Positions 9,699-18,244 of a DNA stretch of 64,000 bases are shown in pieces; within the stretch, counting starts at the first letter, position 1, and each line of letters begins with the position of its first letter. The stretch is from Rhizobium sp. BG4. Lineage in GTDB: Bacteria > Pseudomonadota > Alphaproteobacteria > Rhizobiales > Rhizobiaceae. Made by a program: the position numbers and the translations under genes. The notes below the pieces were generated by a model that was given only the letters and a program-made list of their open reading frames with translations, had not been told where the DNA came from and did not search any database. The DNA lies in contig NZ_CP044127.1 in the NCBI RefSeq assembly GCF_016864575.1, forward strand, positions 726,984-790,983. The letters are read 5' to 3'.

Positions 9699-10409
9699 TC
9701 AGATCGACTTGAGCGAAACCCGCTTCTCCAGCTCGGCTGCTTCTTCCTTCCGCTCGCTATATCGGTCGGTGAGGTAGGACGAGGCATCGCGGGTCATGAG
9801 CGTGAACTTCACCAGTTCCTCGCAGACATCGACGACGCGGTCATAGTAGGAAGATGGTTTCATCCGGCCATCGGTGTCGAATTCCTGAAACGCCTTCGCA
9901 ACGCTGCTCTGATTGGGAATGGTGATCATCCGCATCCAGCGGCCGAGGATGCGCAACTGGTTCACAGCGTTGAAGGACTGGCTACCGCCGGAGACCTCCA
10001 TCACCGCCAGCGTCTTGCCCTGCGTCGGACGGACGGAGCCGAGCGACAGCGGGATCCAGTCGATCTGCGCCTTCATGATGCCGGTCATCGCGCCGTGGCG
10101 CTCCGGGCTGATCCACACCTGGCCTTCCGACCATAGGGAAAGGTCGCGCAGTTCCTGAACCTTGGGATGGCTGACGGGTGCCTCGTCCGGGAGCGGCAAT
10201 CCCGCCGGATCGAATATCCGAACCTCGCATCCGAGGCGTTCAAGCAGCCGACGGACTTCGAATGCAAGGAGGCGGCTATAGGACACTTCCCGTAGCGATC
10301 CATACAGGATCAGGATTCTCGGCTTGTGAGTCGAGAATGCCGGCTGCAGAGATTCCGGTGCGATGGGCTGAAGATGGTCGTCCTGCAAAGCGGGAAATGT
10401 CTCAGACAA
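9699..10409 (-). CDS. arsH: ArsH NADPH-dependent FMN reductase / organoarsenical oxidase
   Basis: A 236-residue flavoprotein of the ArsH family. The flavodoxin-like FMN loop is ILYGSLREVSYSRLL, and the family segment SPERHGAMTGIMKAQIDWIPL follows the conserved SEGQVWI strand. ArsH oxidises trivalent organoarsenicals to less toxic pentavalent forms and reduces quinones with NADPH. It is the last gene of the arsenic operon and overlaps the stop region of the upstream arsC by eight bases. Length and N-terminal extension are normal for the family. Confidence 0.95.
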   Translation of the reverse strand: MSETFPALQDDHLQPIAPESLQPAFSTHKPRILILYGSLREVSYSRLLAFEVRRLLERLGCEVRIFDPAGLPLPDEAPVSHPKVQELRDLSLWSEGQVWISPERHGAMTGIMKAQIDWIPLSLGSVRPTQGKTLAVMEVSGGSQSFNAVNQLRILGRWMRMITIPNQSSVAKAFQEFDTDGRMKPSSYYDRVVDVCEELVKFTLMTRDASSYLTDRYSERKEEAAELEKRVSLKSI

Positions 10410-10827
10410 TGGGCTTTCCTTCCCGGTCGAGGACCTGTTCGCCGTCTTCCTTCGTGAACGGTCCTTTGAAGGCGTCGGCAGGCAGGATGTCGAGCACGAT
10501 CTCCGACGGGCGAGCCAGCCGGGTGCCCAGCGGCGTGACGACGAGTGGCCGGTTGATCAGGATCGGGGTGGCAATCATCGCGTCCAGCAACTGCTCATCC
10601 GTTCGGCCCGGATGGTTGAGGCCGAGTTCCGCATAGGGCGTGTCCTTCTCACGGATCGCTTCGCGGACCGTCAGGCCGGCATCTGCGATCATCTTCGAGA
10701 GCTGCTCGCGCGAGGGCGGGTTCTGCAGGTACTCGATGACGGTGGGTTCGATCCCGGCGGCACGGATCAGCGCCAGCGTGTTGCGAGACGTGCCGCAGGC
10801 CGGATTGTGATAGATGGTGGCGTCCAT
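10402..10827 (-). CDS. arsC: Arsenate reductase, glutaredoxin-dependent type
   Basis: A 141-residue ArsC of the thioredoxin-fold (plasmid R773) class, which reduces arsenate to arsenite with glutathione and glutaredoxin. The catalytic cysteine is in IYHNPACGTSRNTL near residue 12. The conserved arginines are in the region LINRPLVVTPLGTRLARPS. I chose the ATG at 10825-10827, two bases after the acr3 stop, because an upstream extension would lie inside acr3. It is the second, unrelated arsenate reductase in the operon. Its C-terminus overlaps arsH. Confidence 0.94.
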   Translation of the reverse strand: MDATIYHNPACGTSRNTLALIRAAGIEPTVIEYLQNPPSREQLSKMIADAGLTVREAIREKDTPYAELGLNHPGRTDEQLLDAMIATPILINRPLVVTPLGTRLARPSEIVLDILPADAFKGPFTKEDGEQVLDREGKPIV

Positions 10828-10829
10828 GG

Positions 10830-11888
10830 TCAGGGCCTTTCGATGGTGGTGTTGCGGGAAACGGCGGGCGATGCCTCGTACCAACCCTTCGAGCGGTTCA
10901 CGATCCAGACGACCGATAGCATTACGGGCACCTCGATCAGGACACCGACGACGGTGGCGAGTGCCGCGCCCGACTGAAACCCGAAGAGGCTAATGGCGGC
11001 GGCAACCGCAAGTTCGAAGAAGTTGCTGGCACCGATGAGCGCTGACGGCCCCGCGACGCAGTGACGCTCGCCTGCCATGCGGTTCAAGAGGTAGGCCAGT
11101 CCGGAGTTAAGATAGACCTGGATCAGGATCGGCACGGCCAACAACGCTATGATGGCCGGCTGAGCGATGATCTGCTCGCCCTGGAAGGCGAAAAGAAGCA
11201 CGAGCGTGGCGAGCAGCGCCACGAGCGATAGCGGATGCAGATTCGCAAGCAAGCGATCGAGCGCGCCTGTTGCGCCGTCGGCTGTCAAGTAGTTCCGCAG
11301 CACCTGGGCGATGATGACGGGAACCACGATGTAGAGCGCGACCGACAGGGCAAGCGTCGCCCACGGCACGGTGATGGCTGAGAGACCGAGCAGCACGCCG
11401 ACGATCGGCGCGAAGGCGACGACCATGATCGCGTCGTTCAAGGCCACTTGCGAGAGGGTGAACAGCGGCTCACCCCGCGTCAGGTTCGACCAGACGAAGA
11501 CCATGGCCGTGCAAGGTGCTGCGGCAAGGATGATCAGGCCTGCGATATAAGAGTCGATCCGGTCGGCCGGCAGATAGGGTCGGAATAGCCAGCCGACGAA
11601 AAGCCATCCCAGCAAAGCCATGGAGAATGGCTTGATCGCCCAGTTGATGATCAGCGTGACGCCGATCCCGCGCCAGTAGGAGCCGACCCGCGCCAACGAC
11701 CGGAAATCGACCTTCAGCAGCATAGGGATGATCATCAGCCAAATAAGGACCGCGACCGGGATGTTGAGCTTGGCAATCTCGGCGCCCCCGATGACCTGGA
11801 AGACGCCGGGCATCAGGTGACCAAGAGCAACGCCGACGGCGATGCAGAGGAAGACCCAAACAGTCAGGTATCGTCCAAATGTCGACAT
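10830..11888 (-). CDS. acr3: ACR3-family arsenite exporter
   Basis: A 352-residue, ten-helix arsenite permease of the ACR3 (bile/arsenite/riboflavin transporter) family. It exports As(III) in exchange for protons. The essential cysteine lies in LAAAPCTAMVFVWSNLTRG, followed by the conserved segment around LSQVALNDAIM. It sits between the two arsenate reductases, two bases from each, so translation is probably coupled. The sequence appears complete. In rhizobia this gene is often labelled arsB, but it is not of the ArsB ion-transporter family. Confidence 0.95.
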   Translation of the reverse strand: MSTFGRYLTVWVFLCIAVGVALGHLMPGVFQVIGGAEIAKLNIPVAVLIWLMIIPMLLKVDFRSLARVGSYWRGIGVTLIINWAIKPFSMALLGWLFVGWLFRPYLPADRIDSYIAGLIILAAAPCTAMVFVWSNLTRGEPLFTLSQVALNDAIMVVAFAPIVGVLLGLSAITVPWATLALSVALYIVVPVIIAQVLRNYLTADGATGALDRLLANLHPLSLVALLATLVLLFAFQGEQIIAQPAIIALLAVPILIQVYLNSGLAYLLNRMAGERHCVAGPSALIGASNFFELAVAAAISLFGFQSGAALATVVGVLIEVPVMLSVVWIVNRSKGWYEASPAVSRNTTIERP

Positions 11889-11889
11889 C

Positions 11890-12417
11890 TTACTCGGCCT
11901 TCGGGGATTTGACCGATGCGCCTTCCAATGAACCGATCTGGCGAACGTGCTGCTCGAGGGGCAGGCGGTCGATCGAGGCGACGGCTAGGTTGAGGAAGGC
12001 GGTGATCCGATTCTTCAGAAACCGGGCAGCTTGGGCGAAGGCACGCCGGATCTCAACTTCAGTTCCGACGACGGCCGCGGGATCGTCGACGCCCCAATGG
12101 GCGGTCATCGGATGGCCAATCCATACCGGGTACGCTTCGCCGGCTGCGCTGTCGCAGATGGTGAAGATGAAATCAATCTCCGGGCTACCTGTCTCGGCGA
12201 ACACGTCCCAACTCTTCGACGAGATACCCGTCGATGAGTAGCCGAGCGTTTCCAACTCCTTCAGCGCGTGTGGATTGACCTCGCCCTTCGGCTGGCTGCC
12301 GGCGGAATAGGCTTTAGACCTGCCGCCACCCTCCTTGTTAAGGATGGACTCGGCGAGAATAGAGCGAGCGGAATTGCCCGTGCAGAGGAACAGCACGTTA
12401 TCGGTCTTGTCAGTCAT
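11890..12417 (-). CDS. arsC: Arsenate reductase, low-molecular-weight phosphatase (thioredoxin) type
   Basis: A 175-residue arsenate reductase related to low-molecular-weight tyrosine phosphatases. The P-loop VLFLCTGNSARSILAE is present near residue 8. The remaining fold is typical (EIDFIFTICDSAAGE, GHPMTAHWGVDDPAA). It uses a cysteine relay and thioredoxin or mycothiol-like reductants. The protein extends about 35 residues beyond the phosphatase core. It overlaps the arsN2 gene upstream and is two bases from acr3. Confidence 0.94.
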   Translation of the reverse strand: MTDKTDNVLFLCTGNSARSILAESILNKEGGGRSKAYSAGSQPKGEVNPHALKELETLGYSSTGISSKSWDVFAETGSPEIDFIFTICDSAAGEAYPVWIGHPMTAHWGVDDPAAVVGTEVEIRRAFAQAARFLKNRITAFLNLAVASIDRLPLEQHVRQIGSLEGASVKSPKAE

Positions 12418-12866
12418 GGTCGTGGTCCGTGGTCATCGGAGGCCTGTTGAGCTTCATGATGGTCGCCGACGATGGGCAAATGGATGATAGTTGGCGGGTC
12501 GCCATCACCGCAGCCGGCTTCGGCCCGAGGAACTTCGGAAAACCCGATGGCGGAGAAGAACGGGGCGGCGCTAGTGGTCGCGAGGAAGACATTGCCATCG
12601 ACGTCGCGCAGCGTTGCCTCGACGATGGCTCGGCCGACCCCATGACCCCGATGTGCCGGCAGAACGACAACAGACCGCAGCAGACAATCGCCGGCGCAGC
12701 GTTCGAGGCCGGCATATCCGATCGTTTGGCCGTCGCCTGAGGCTGCTTCAAAGAATGCGCGGCCATCGTCTTCAATGTCATCGGTTGGGAGATCCGCCGC
12801 ACGGAGCGCTTCGCGAAGACGAGCGTCGCTACCGGCCACTTCGTGCAATGCGATCACGCTCAGCAT
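12410..12866 (-). pseudogene. arsN2: ArsN2-type GNAT acetyltransferase, C-terminus frameshifted
   Basis: A small GNAT acetyltransferase of the type found in arsenic operons. It starts MLSVIALHEVAGSD and has the acetyl-CoA loop VVLPAHRGHGVGRAIVE. After GFSEVPRAEA the frame runs into low-quality sequence, while another frame gives the expected family ending ATRQLSSICPSSATIMKLN. A one-base insertion (or two-base loss) near 12514-12522 explains this. The acetyl-CoA core is intact, so even the shifted product might fold. Its role in arsenic operons (perhaps acetylation of arsenical or phosphinothricin-like compounds) is inference from ArsN1. The start overlaps the arsR stop. Confidence 0.75.
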
Positions 12867-13213
12867 GGGGTCGCCCCCGGCGCGCAGCACGGCGTCAGTT
12901 CTGCGATCAAAGGAGCGCAAAGCTCCGTCGATCCGCCGCAACAATCCTTCAGCAGGAATAGTGTCAGGTCGCGCAAGCCGTTCAGGTCGGCCCGGTAGAT
13001 GATTGATCGGCTCTGGCGCTCGCTCCTCACCAACCCTGCACGGGAAAGCGTCGCAAGATGCGCCGACATTGTGTTCTGCGGGACATCGAGGAGCCGTGCG
13101 AGCTCACCTGCCGGAATTCCCTCCGGTTCGTGCCGCACGAGCAGACGGAACGTCTCCAGGCGGGTGTTCTGGGCCAAGGCCGCAAGGGCCGCTATTGCGC
13201 TTCTGCTTTCCAT
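12860..13213 (-). CDS. arsR: ArsR arsenic-responsive repressor
   Basis: A 117-residue ArsR/SmtB winged-helix repressor that releases DNA on binding As(III) or Sb(III). The recognition helix region is LLDVPQNTMSAHLATLSRAGLV. It has no cysteine pair in the DNA-binding helix. The cysteines are C-terminal, in KDCCGGSTELC, the arrangement known from the Acidithiobacillus ferrooxidans ArsR class, with a further CC and C in the tail. It is the first gene of the six-gene arsenic operon, and its start codon lies in the left arm of a perfect inverted repeat, so autorepression is likely. Confidence 0.95.
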   Translation of the reverse strand: MESRSAIAALAALAQNTRLETFRLLVRHEPEGIPAGELARLLDVPQNTMSAHLATLSRAGLVRSERQSRSIIYRADLNGLRDLTLFLLKDCCGGSTELCAPLIAELTPCCAPGATPC

Positions 13214-13237
13214 ATATCCAGAATAATGGATATATGG
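13210..13237. promoter_or_regulatory. ArsR operator: perfect 11-bp inverted repeat
   Basis: The arms CCATATATCCA (13210-13220) and TGGATATATGG (13227-13237) are exact inverted repeats separated by GAATAA. The left arm includes the arsR start codon, so a bound repressor would block both transcription and initiation. Size and symmetry suit an ArsR dimer. Confidence 0.8.
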
Positions 13238-13333
13238 AAGAAGTCAACCGCCGCTTAGCCGGGGCGGATTATGTGCAGCTGGAACTCGGAGATGCCCTGC
13301 AAACCAGGCCATCGAGCCTGAGGTGACCATAAG

Positions 13334-13558
13334 TCACCACGGCTGATATTCGGCGATCTCTTCCGGATCGACGAGTTCGCCGGTGACCTCGGTGACGACG
13401 ACAAGGCCGAAAGCGGTTGTCGCCATAGGCCGAGCGAGGGGTGAGAGATCGTCGCTCGGCACGGGCAGCCGTTCTTCCTGCGCTCCGACGCTTCGCTTTG
13501 TCCTCCTCGTCGGTGCCCTTGCTTGCCTGGGCGCGCTTTTGCCTTTCTTCCGGTTCAT
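13334..13558 (-). CDS. Small hypothetical protein, basic N-terminus
   Basis: A 74-residue frame beginning MNRKKGKSAPRQ with a strongly basic first third, then a more ordered second half (ATTAFGLVVVTEVTGELV) ending EEIAEYQPW. An AGGAGG ribosome site lies about 12 bases upstream of the ATG, and third codon positions are GC-rich, which supports coding. I do not recognise the family. It is convergent neither with arsR nor with the cold-shock gene and seems to be a single unit. Confidence 0.45.
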   Translation of the reverse strand: MNRKKGKSAPRQARAPTRRTKRSVGAQEERLPVPSDDLSPLARPMATTAFGLVVVTEVTGELVDPEEIAEYQPW

Positions 13559-13651
13559 CGCTTGGCCGCCTCCTTGTTGCGACTGTACCCCTGTTGCGGC
13601 CCACTTGTTGAGAGGCTATGAAATGCCTGCGCGACATCAGGGGGATCGCTA

Positions 13652-13855
13652 GTGGCTTACGGCACGGTCAAGTTTTTCAACCAGGAAAAGGGCTTTGGCT
13701 TCATCACACCGGACGAAGGCGGTCAGGACGTGTTCGTTCACGTGAGCGCAGTGCAGGGTTCGACGCTTCTGCGGGATGGCCAGAGGGTTTCCTACGAGGT
13801 GGGCCAGGATCGCCGGACCGGCAAGTCACGGGCCGAGGGCGTCCGCGGCGCCTGA
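13652..13855 (+). CDS. cspA: Cold-shock protein (CspA family)
   Basis: A 67-residue single-domain RNA chaperone. Both nucleic-acid motifs are present: RNP1 as KGFGFITP and RNP2 as VFVHVSA. The start is GTG at 13652-13654 with an upstream GGGGG stretch; no ATG fits the family N-terminus (AYGTVKFFNQEKG). Such proteins melt RNA structure and prevent premature termination under stress. The gene is followed after 14 bases by an acetyltransferase and may be cotranscribed with it. Confidence 0.93.
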   Translation: MAYGTVKFFNQEKGFGFITPDEGGQDVFVHVSAVQGSTLLRDGQRVSYEVGQDRRTGKSRAEGVRGA

Positions 13856-13869
13856 CTTAGCGCTGGAGC

Positions 13870-14343
13870 GTGTCGATGAAAGTCAGGGAAGCGACCAGCA
13901 GCGACGTGGACGCGATGAGCGAACTTCTCGAAAATCTGGTCGAGGCCGGCAAGCGAACGATGCCGGCAGAGATCGACTACGTTCGGGAGCACTATGTCGA
14001 CAATCCGCTGAGCATATGCTGCACTCTTGCCGAAGACGACGACGGTATCATCCTCGGGTTCCAGTCCCTGATCCGCGCCGTCGATGGCAATCCGTACGGC
14101 ACGCCGGCCGGCTGGGGTATCATTGGTACGCACGTTTCACCGGATGCCGCACGAGGCGGCGTCGGAACCAGACTATTTGCGGCGAGTGAGCAGGCTGCGA
14201 TCAGTACGGGACTGACGAAAATCGAAGCTTTCATAGGCAACGCGAACGCTGTCGCCCAGGCTTACTACGAGCGCATGGGCTTCAAGACGTACCGGCAAAC
14301 GGAAACAGCCATCTGCAAGGTCTGGACGCGCCAGGAGAGTTGA
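13870..14343 (+). CDS. GNAT-family N-acetyltransferase
   Basis: A 157-residue single-domain acetyltransferase. The acetyl-CoA motif A is seen as GTHVSPDAARGGVGTRLFAASEQ, and the C-terminal strand as AYYERMGFKTY. The family acts on small amines or protein N-termini; the ring-like region TPAGWGIIG suggests the phosphinothricin acetyltransferase-like subgroup, but the substrate is not predictable. I use the GTG at 13870, with an alternative ATG two codons later. It directly follows the cold-shock gene. Confidence 0.85.
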   Translation: MSMKVREATSSDVDAMSELLENLVEAGKRTMPAEIDYVREHYVDNPLSICCTLAEDDDGIILGFQSLIRAVDGNPYGTPAGWGIIGTHVSPDAARGGVGTRLFAASEQAAISTGLTKIEAFIGNANAVAQAYYERMGFKTYRQTETAICKVWTRQES

Positions 14344-14430
14344 CGGAAAAGCGATCGTCTCACGAAGATGCCGGCGACGTTCGCAAGACGGGTCCCTTGA
14401 CGCCGAGATTGGGCAAGACAGTTCACCGCC

Positions 14431-14663
14431 ATGGACCGTATCCCTTCCCCTCCCGCCGACGGGCATCCCGACCGTTTCCTGCGGTGTCAGGAAGCCAGGA
14501 CGACGTCGTGGCCGCGGTTGCTTTGGCGGGCGTTGACGCGGGTTGGACACCGGAAGAAGTTTGGGCCGCACTCGTGGAGCTGGCGGACAACCTCATGCTT
14601 TCGGAGCTCGCAAATCGTGATCTGGAACGCGATCTGGCGGGCCTCAGAAGCGGGAGAGCGTAA
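14431..14663 (+). pseudogene. Small conserved rhizobial protein, frameshifted
   Basis: Two adjoining frames make one familiar small protein. The first gives MDRIPSPPADGHPDRFLRC and QEA, and the second continues DDVVAAVALAGVDAGW, then EEVWAALVELADNLML. Small proteins in rhizobia with the same architecture (RCQEA, then a helix with AGW, then ELADN) are familiar to me, but their function is unknown. A one-base loss between 14491 and 14505 explains the split. The upstream extension of the second frame is not part of the gene. Confidence 0.5.
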
Positions 14664-14667
14664 GGGC

Positions 14668-14745
14668 ATGTGCGGCAGGTTCACGTTCGACCATGAATGG
14701 CGGGTCTTCGCGAAGACGAACGGAAACGTCTCGTGGGCGAGCTGA
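14668..14745 (+). pseudogene. Possible N-terminal remnant of an SRAP (YedK/HMCES) protein
   Basis: A 25-codon frame starting MCGRFTFDHEW. MCGRF is the invariant beginning of SRAP-domain proteins, whose Cys2 crosslinks abasic DNA sites. Nothing else of the domain follows; the frame stops after VSWAS. The match is short and could be chance, although it sits at a proper ATG. Confidence 0.3.
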
Positions 14746-14814
14746 TGTCGGATGATGATGATCTGGCGGACTTGCCCGCCAGGTCGGCTGTGCGACCAAA
14801 CACGTATTGGGCGG

Positions 14815-15159
14815 CTAAGAGCGCCTCCGGAACGGAGTGCACGAGGCGTTCTGGCTATCTGGAAACAGCACGACCCCCGACACCGGTCTCCTGCGAAACT
14901 TCGTATTGAAGACGGCAGCCGACATCGACCGGTACTGTCCACTCCGGAGAAACACTTCCACGGTCTTCGTTTCCGGATTGGCGCGCAGCTCGCGGCAGCG
15001 ATCCCAGTCACACAGGAAGCTTGCTGCCGGCATGTCCGTCACATCGACGTCGAGAAGAATATCCTGCGCACTTGCGGTCGCGAAGATAATCAGGTCGTCC
15101 GCGCCAACCAGTAGTGCGGGAGCCCTGAGGCGTTCCAGCTTATCAAGAAGGTCCGTCAT
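14815..15159 (-). CDS. Hypothetical protein, possible PAS-like fragment
   Basis: A 114-residue frame beginning MTDLLDKLERLRAPALLVGADD. The segment ALLVGADDLIIFATASAQDILLDVDV resembles the first strands of a PAS domain, but no second half or output domain is present. The last 25 residues are low-complexity and may be read-through. No strong ribosome site is visible. It is divergent from the hybrid PAS kinase at 15424. Confidence 0.4.
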   Translation of the reverse strand: MTDLLDKLERLRAPALLVGADDLIIFATASAQDILLDVDVTDMPAASFLCDWDRCRELRANPETKTVEVFLRSGQYRSMSAAVFNTKFRRRPVSGVVLFPDSQNASCTPFRRRS

Positions 15160-15423
15160 CACTTTTCGTCGCAGGTGTTAACTAAGTCATTATTGGATTG
15201 GACGGGCATCTTTGCCCTTTTTGGATACGTGTAGCTACAAGCTGGTGTTTGCTCCCTGTTTGTCCAGCGTCCTGCCAACCAATGGCAAATGAAGTCTCTT
15301 TCCAATGATTAAAATGCATCAATTCGACCAAGGTCCGTGGCGCATTTTGATAGACGCACTAGATAGCGTGGGGTAACCACGGGTTTGCAGTTCACGATTT
15401 TTTACCGGGAAGATTGCAGTCGA

Positions 15424-16953
15424 ATGACACAGGGACCAAACCCCAGCATTGAGCAGCGCTACCGCCTGCTGATCGAAGCAATCACCGATTATGCAATCTA
15501 CATGCTGGACCCGGCAGGCAACATCACGAGTTGGAACCCGGGAGCGGAGCGGCTGAAAGGATATTCCGAGGCCGAGATCATCGGTCGCCACTTCTCGACC
15601 TTCTATACCGAGGAAGACCGCGCAAAGGGTTTCCCGGAAGAGGCGCTCAGGATCGCTGAAGCCGACGGTCGCTTCGAGCGTGAGGGATGGCGGCTGCGCA
15701 AGGATGGATCCAAGTTTTGGGCGAACGTCATCGTCGATCCGATCCGAAACGCTGACGGGAACCTGATCGGCTTCGCCAAGATCACGCGCGATATCAGCGA
15801 AAAGCGCGCGGCTCAGGAGGCCATGGTTCAGGCTCACAAATTGGAGGCGGTCGGGCAGCTGACAGGCGGCTTGGCCCACGACTTCAACAATCTCCTGACG
15901 GCGATCCTGGGCAGCCTCGAGATTGCCAGGAAGCGAGCCGTCAGGCCGGACGTCCTAGACCTCATCGAAAATGCCATTCAGGGCGCCCAGCGCGGCGCAA
16001 CGTTGACGCAACGGCTTCTGGCGTTCGCACGGCGGCAAGAGCTGAAGATCGACTCGCTACGCGTTCCCGACCTTGTCGGCGGGATGGCAGACCTGATGCG
16101 TCGAACGATCGGCCCGGAGGTTGTCATCAACACCGCGTTTCCAGCTGATCTTCCCCCCGTGCTTACCGACGCCAATCAGTTGGAGAGTGCGCTCCTCAAC
16201 CTCGTCGTGAATGCGCGCGATGCAATGCCGGATGGTGGCGAAATCGCCATCACGGCGGAGCGGCGGTATGTGACAACAGGCAGTGCTAACTCGCTCGCGA
16301 CAGGCGACTACGTCTGCCTTTCGATTGCCGATCAGGGAGAGGGGATGGATGCAGAGACACTCGCAAATGCCAGCCAACCATTCTTCACGACGAAAGGCGT
16401 CGGCAAGGGCACAGGATTGGGTCTCGCGATGGTCCAGGGGCTCATGGCACAGTGCGGCGGACAACTGGTGCTGAAGTCTAAACCGGGTGTCGGCACGACA
16501 GCCGAGCTTTGGCTTCCGGTGTCAGGGGAGCCGTCGACATTGGCCGCTTCTACCCCCGAGACCGTGTTTGATCCCGCGCCAACCGCCATGACGGTCCTGG
16601 TGGTCGATGATGACGCGCTGGTGCTCATGAACACAGTCCTCTTACTTGAGGATCTCGGCATGGAAACCATGCAGGCGTCCTCCGGGGCGGAGGCCATGAC
16701 GATATTGGATAGTGGTGAGCTCCCTGCTGTCGTGATCACGGACCATGCCATGCCCCACATGACCGGCGCAGAGCTCTGCAGGCGCGTAAGGCAGCAGTAT
16801 CCGAGCCTTCCATTGATTCTAGCGACAGGCTACGCCGAGCTTCCCGAGGGGGCCGAGCTTCTGAGCGATGTCGTCCGATTGTCGAAGCCGTTCAGTCAGA
16901 CCCAGTTGTCGCGGGCACTTTCGGAAGCCTGTAATGCCGGACGGTGCTTCTGA
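15424..16953 (+). CDS. Hybrid PAS histidine kinase with C-terminal receiver
   Basis: A cytoplasmic kinase of about 509 residues. A PAS domain (residues 12-125, YAIYMLDPAGNITSWNPGAERLKGY cut short here) is followed by an NtrB-like HisKA region with phospho-His in GGLAHDFNNLL. The ATPase domain carries NLVVNARDAM, DQGEGM and GTGLGLAMV. The C-terminal receiver starts TVLVVDDDALV, with the acceptor Asp in VVITDHAMP. The PAS type resembles light- or redox-sensing LOV-like domains, but I see no NCRFL motif. The ATG at 15424 is preferred over an upstream TTG because the PAS leader starts there. No partner regulator is adjacent. Confidence 0.9.
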   Translation: MTQGPNPSIEQRYRLLIEAITDYAIYMLDPAGNITSWNPGAERLKGYSEAEIIGRHFSTFYTEEDRAKGFPEEALRIAEADGRFEREGWRLRKDGSKFWANVIVDPIRNADGNLIGFAKITRDISEKRAAQEAMVQAHKLEAVGQLTGGLAHDFNNLLTAILGSLEIARKRAVRPDVLDLIENAIQGAQRGATLTQRLLAFARRQELKIDSLRVPDLVGGMADLMRRTIGPEVVINTAFPADLPPVLTDANQLESALLNLVVNARDAMPDGGEIAITAERRYVTTGSANSLATGDYVCLSIADQGEGMDAETLANASQPFFTTKGVGKGTGLGLAMVQGLMAQCGGQLVLKSKPGVGTTAELWLPVSGEPSTLAASTPETVFDPAPTAMTVLVVDDDALVLMNTVLLLEDLGMETMQASSGAEAMTILDSGELPAVVITDHAMPHMTGAELCRRVRQQYPSLPLILATGYAELPEGAELLSDVVRLSKPFSQTQLSRALSEACNAGRCF

Positions 16954-17092
16954 CTGATAGACGATTGCGGCTCGGGGACCTGATCGGCCGCGCTTTGTAC
17001 GGATGCGGACCAAGCTGCGATCCCGGACCAAAGTCCGGATGATCAAACGCGACGGTTGTGTTAGCTGTTGATCTGCCCTGGGGAGGACCCGA

Positions 17093-17401
17093 ATGACGCT
17101 GGCGACCGATATCCGTGATGCGTGCCTTGTTCTGCCACAGCTTGATCGTCAGAGCCGCCTGGGCCTGATCGAGCGAATACTCGGACAGCTTGAAGCCTAC
17201 CGCACGACGGCGCTTGAGGGCGTGCGGCCGGACAAACGCTTCTGGATCGACACCCTCATTGCGTCCGTCAAGACGTCTCTGGACGAGATTGCAGCAATGG
17301 ACACAGCAGAGCTCCTCGGCATCTTAATCGAGTTCGAGAAACTGATTGCGGTTCTCGACGGAATCAGCGCTTCTCGTGTCGCAGTGCCCACGTTCCACTG
17401 A
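17093..17401 (+). CDS. Hypothetical helical protein
   Basis: A 102-residue, predicted all-helical protein starting MTLATDIRDACLVLPQLDRQ. No known motif or signal peptide is visible. A GGGGAGG ribosome site precedes the ATG. It is followed 15 bases later by a methyltransferase gene on the same strand, so the two probably form a unit. Confidence 0.6.
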   Translation: MTLATDIRDACLVLPQLDRQSRLGLIERILGQLEAYRTTALEGVRPDKRFWIDTLIASVKTSLDEIAAMDTAELLGILIEFEKLIAVLDGISASRVAVPTFH

Positions 17402-17416
17402 TCGCGGAGGTTTGGT

Positions 17417-18244
17417 ATGATCGAGACGCAGCAGACCTCCGGCTGGTTGAATCCGACGTTCAACGATCGCCTCGTTTCCAGCTACGAAACGTTACTCTCT
17501 CCGATCCTCTTCGATCCCTATGCCGTGCACATGGTCGAGTATGCCGCCCGATCCCGTCCAGCAAACATCCTCGAAGTCGCAGCCGGCACCGGCGTCCTGA
17601 CACGCGCGCTTCGCTCTCGCATGCCAACCGCTGAAATCGTGGCGACTGATATCAGCCCGGCCATGGCAGCTGAGGGGCGCAGGGCGACCGAGGGGCTGGA
17701 GGTCCACTGGTTGGAGGCCGACGCTGGTAAGCTGCCCTTCGGGCCGCAAATGTTCGATCTGGTCGTCTCGCAGTTCGGCGTCATGTTTTATCAGAACAAG
17801 GTGGCAGCGTTTCGCGAAGCTGCGCGGGTTCTGCGCAAGAACGGCAGGTTCCTGTTTTGCACCTGGGACTGGCTTCACGACAACGACTTCGCCAGGGCCG
17901 TGGACGAGGCACTGGCGAGGCTGTTTCCTGCAGACCCACCGTCGTTCCTGCGCCGGCTGCCGTATTCATACTACGATCAGGATGTCATCCGAGCGCAGAT
18001 GTCGGCGGCAGGATTCTCGGCCGTCTCCTGCGATCGCGTCGAGCTGACATCGACAGCACCGGACGCCGGCACGATCGCGGCGGCATTCTGCGAGGGCACG
18101 CCGCTTCGCAGCGAGATCGAGGAGCGATCCCCGGGCCTTCTGTTCGAAACGGTCGCTGCGGTAGAAAAGGTCATCAGGGCGGATCTCGCCGCCCGACCAG
18201 AGGGTGCCATGACTGCTTTGCTTGTGCTCGGTACGGCCGCTTAG
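17417..18244 (+). CDS. Class I SAM-dependent methyltransferase
   Basis: A 275-residue methyltransferase of the UbiE/type-11 kind. Motif I is ILEVAAGTGVLTRAL near residue 51, the acidic ribose-binding residue is in IVATDISPAM, and LPFGPQMFDLVVSQFGVMF covers the post-I region. The C-terminal third (YYDQDVIRAQMSAAGF onwards) matches small-molecule methyltransferases. The substrate is unknown. A GCGGAGG ribosome site precedes the ATG. It is probably cotranscribed with the small helical protein upstream. Confidence 0.85.
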   Translation: MIETQQTSGWLNPTFNDRLVSSYETLLSPILFDPYAVHMVEYAARSRPANILEVAAGTGVLTRALRSRMPTAEIVATDISPAMAAEGRRATEGLEVHWLEADAGKLPFGPQMFDLVVSQFGVMFYQNKVAAFREAARVLRKNGRFLFCTWDWLHDNDFARAVDEALARLFPADPPSFLRRLPYSYYDQDVIRAQMSAAGFSAVSCDRVELTSTAPDAGTIAAAFCEGTPLRSEIEERSPGLLFETVAAVEKVIRADLAARPEGAMTALLVLGTAA

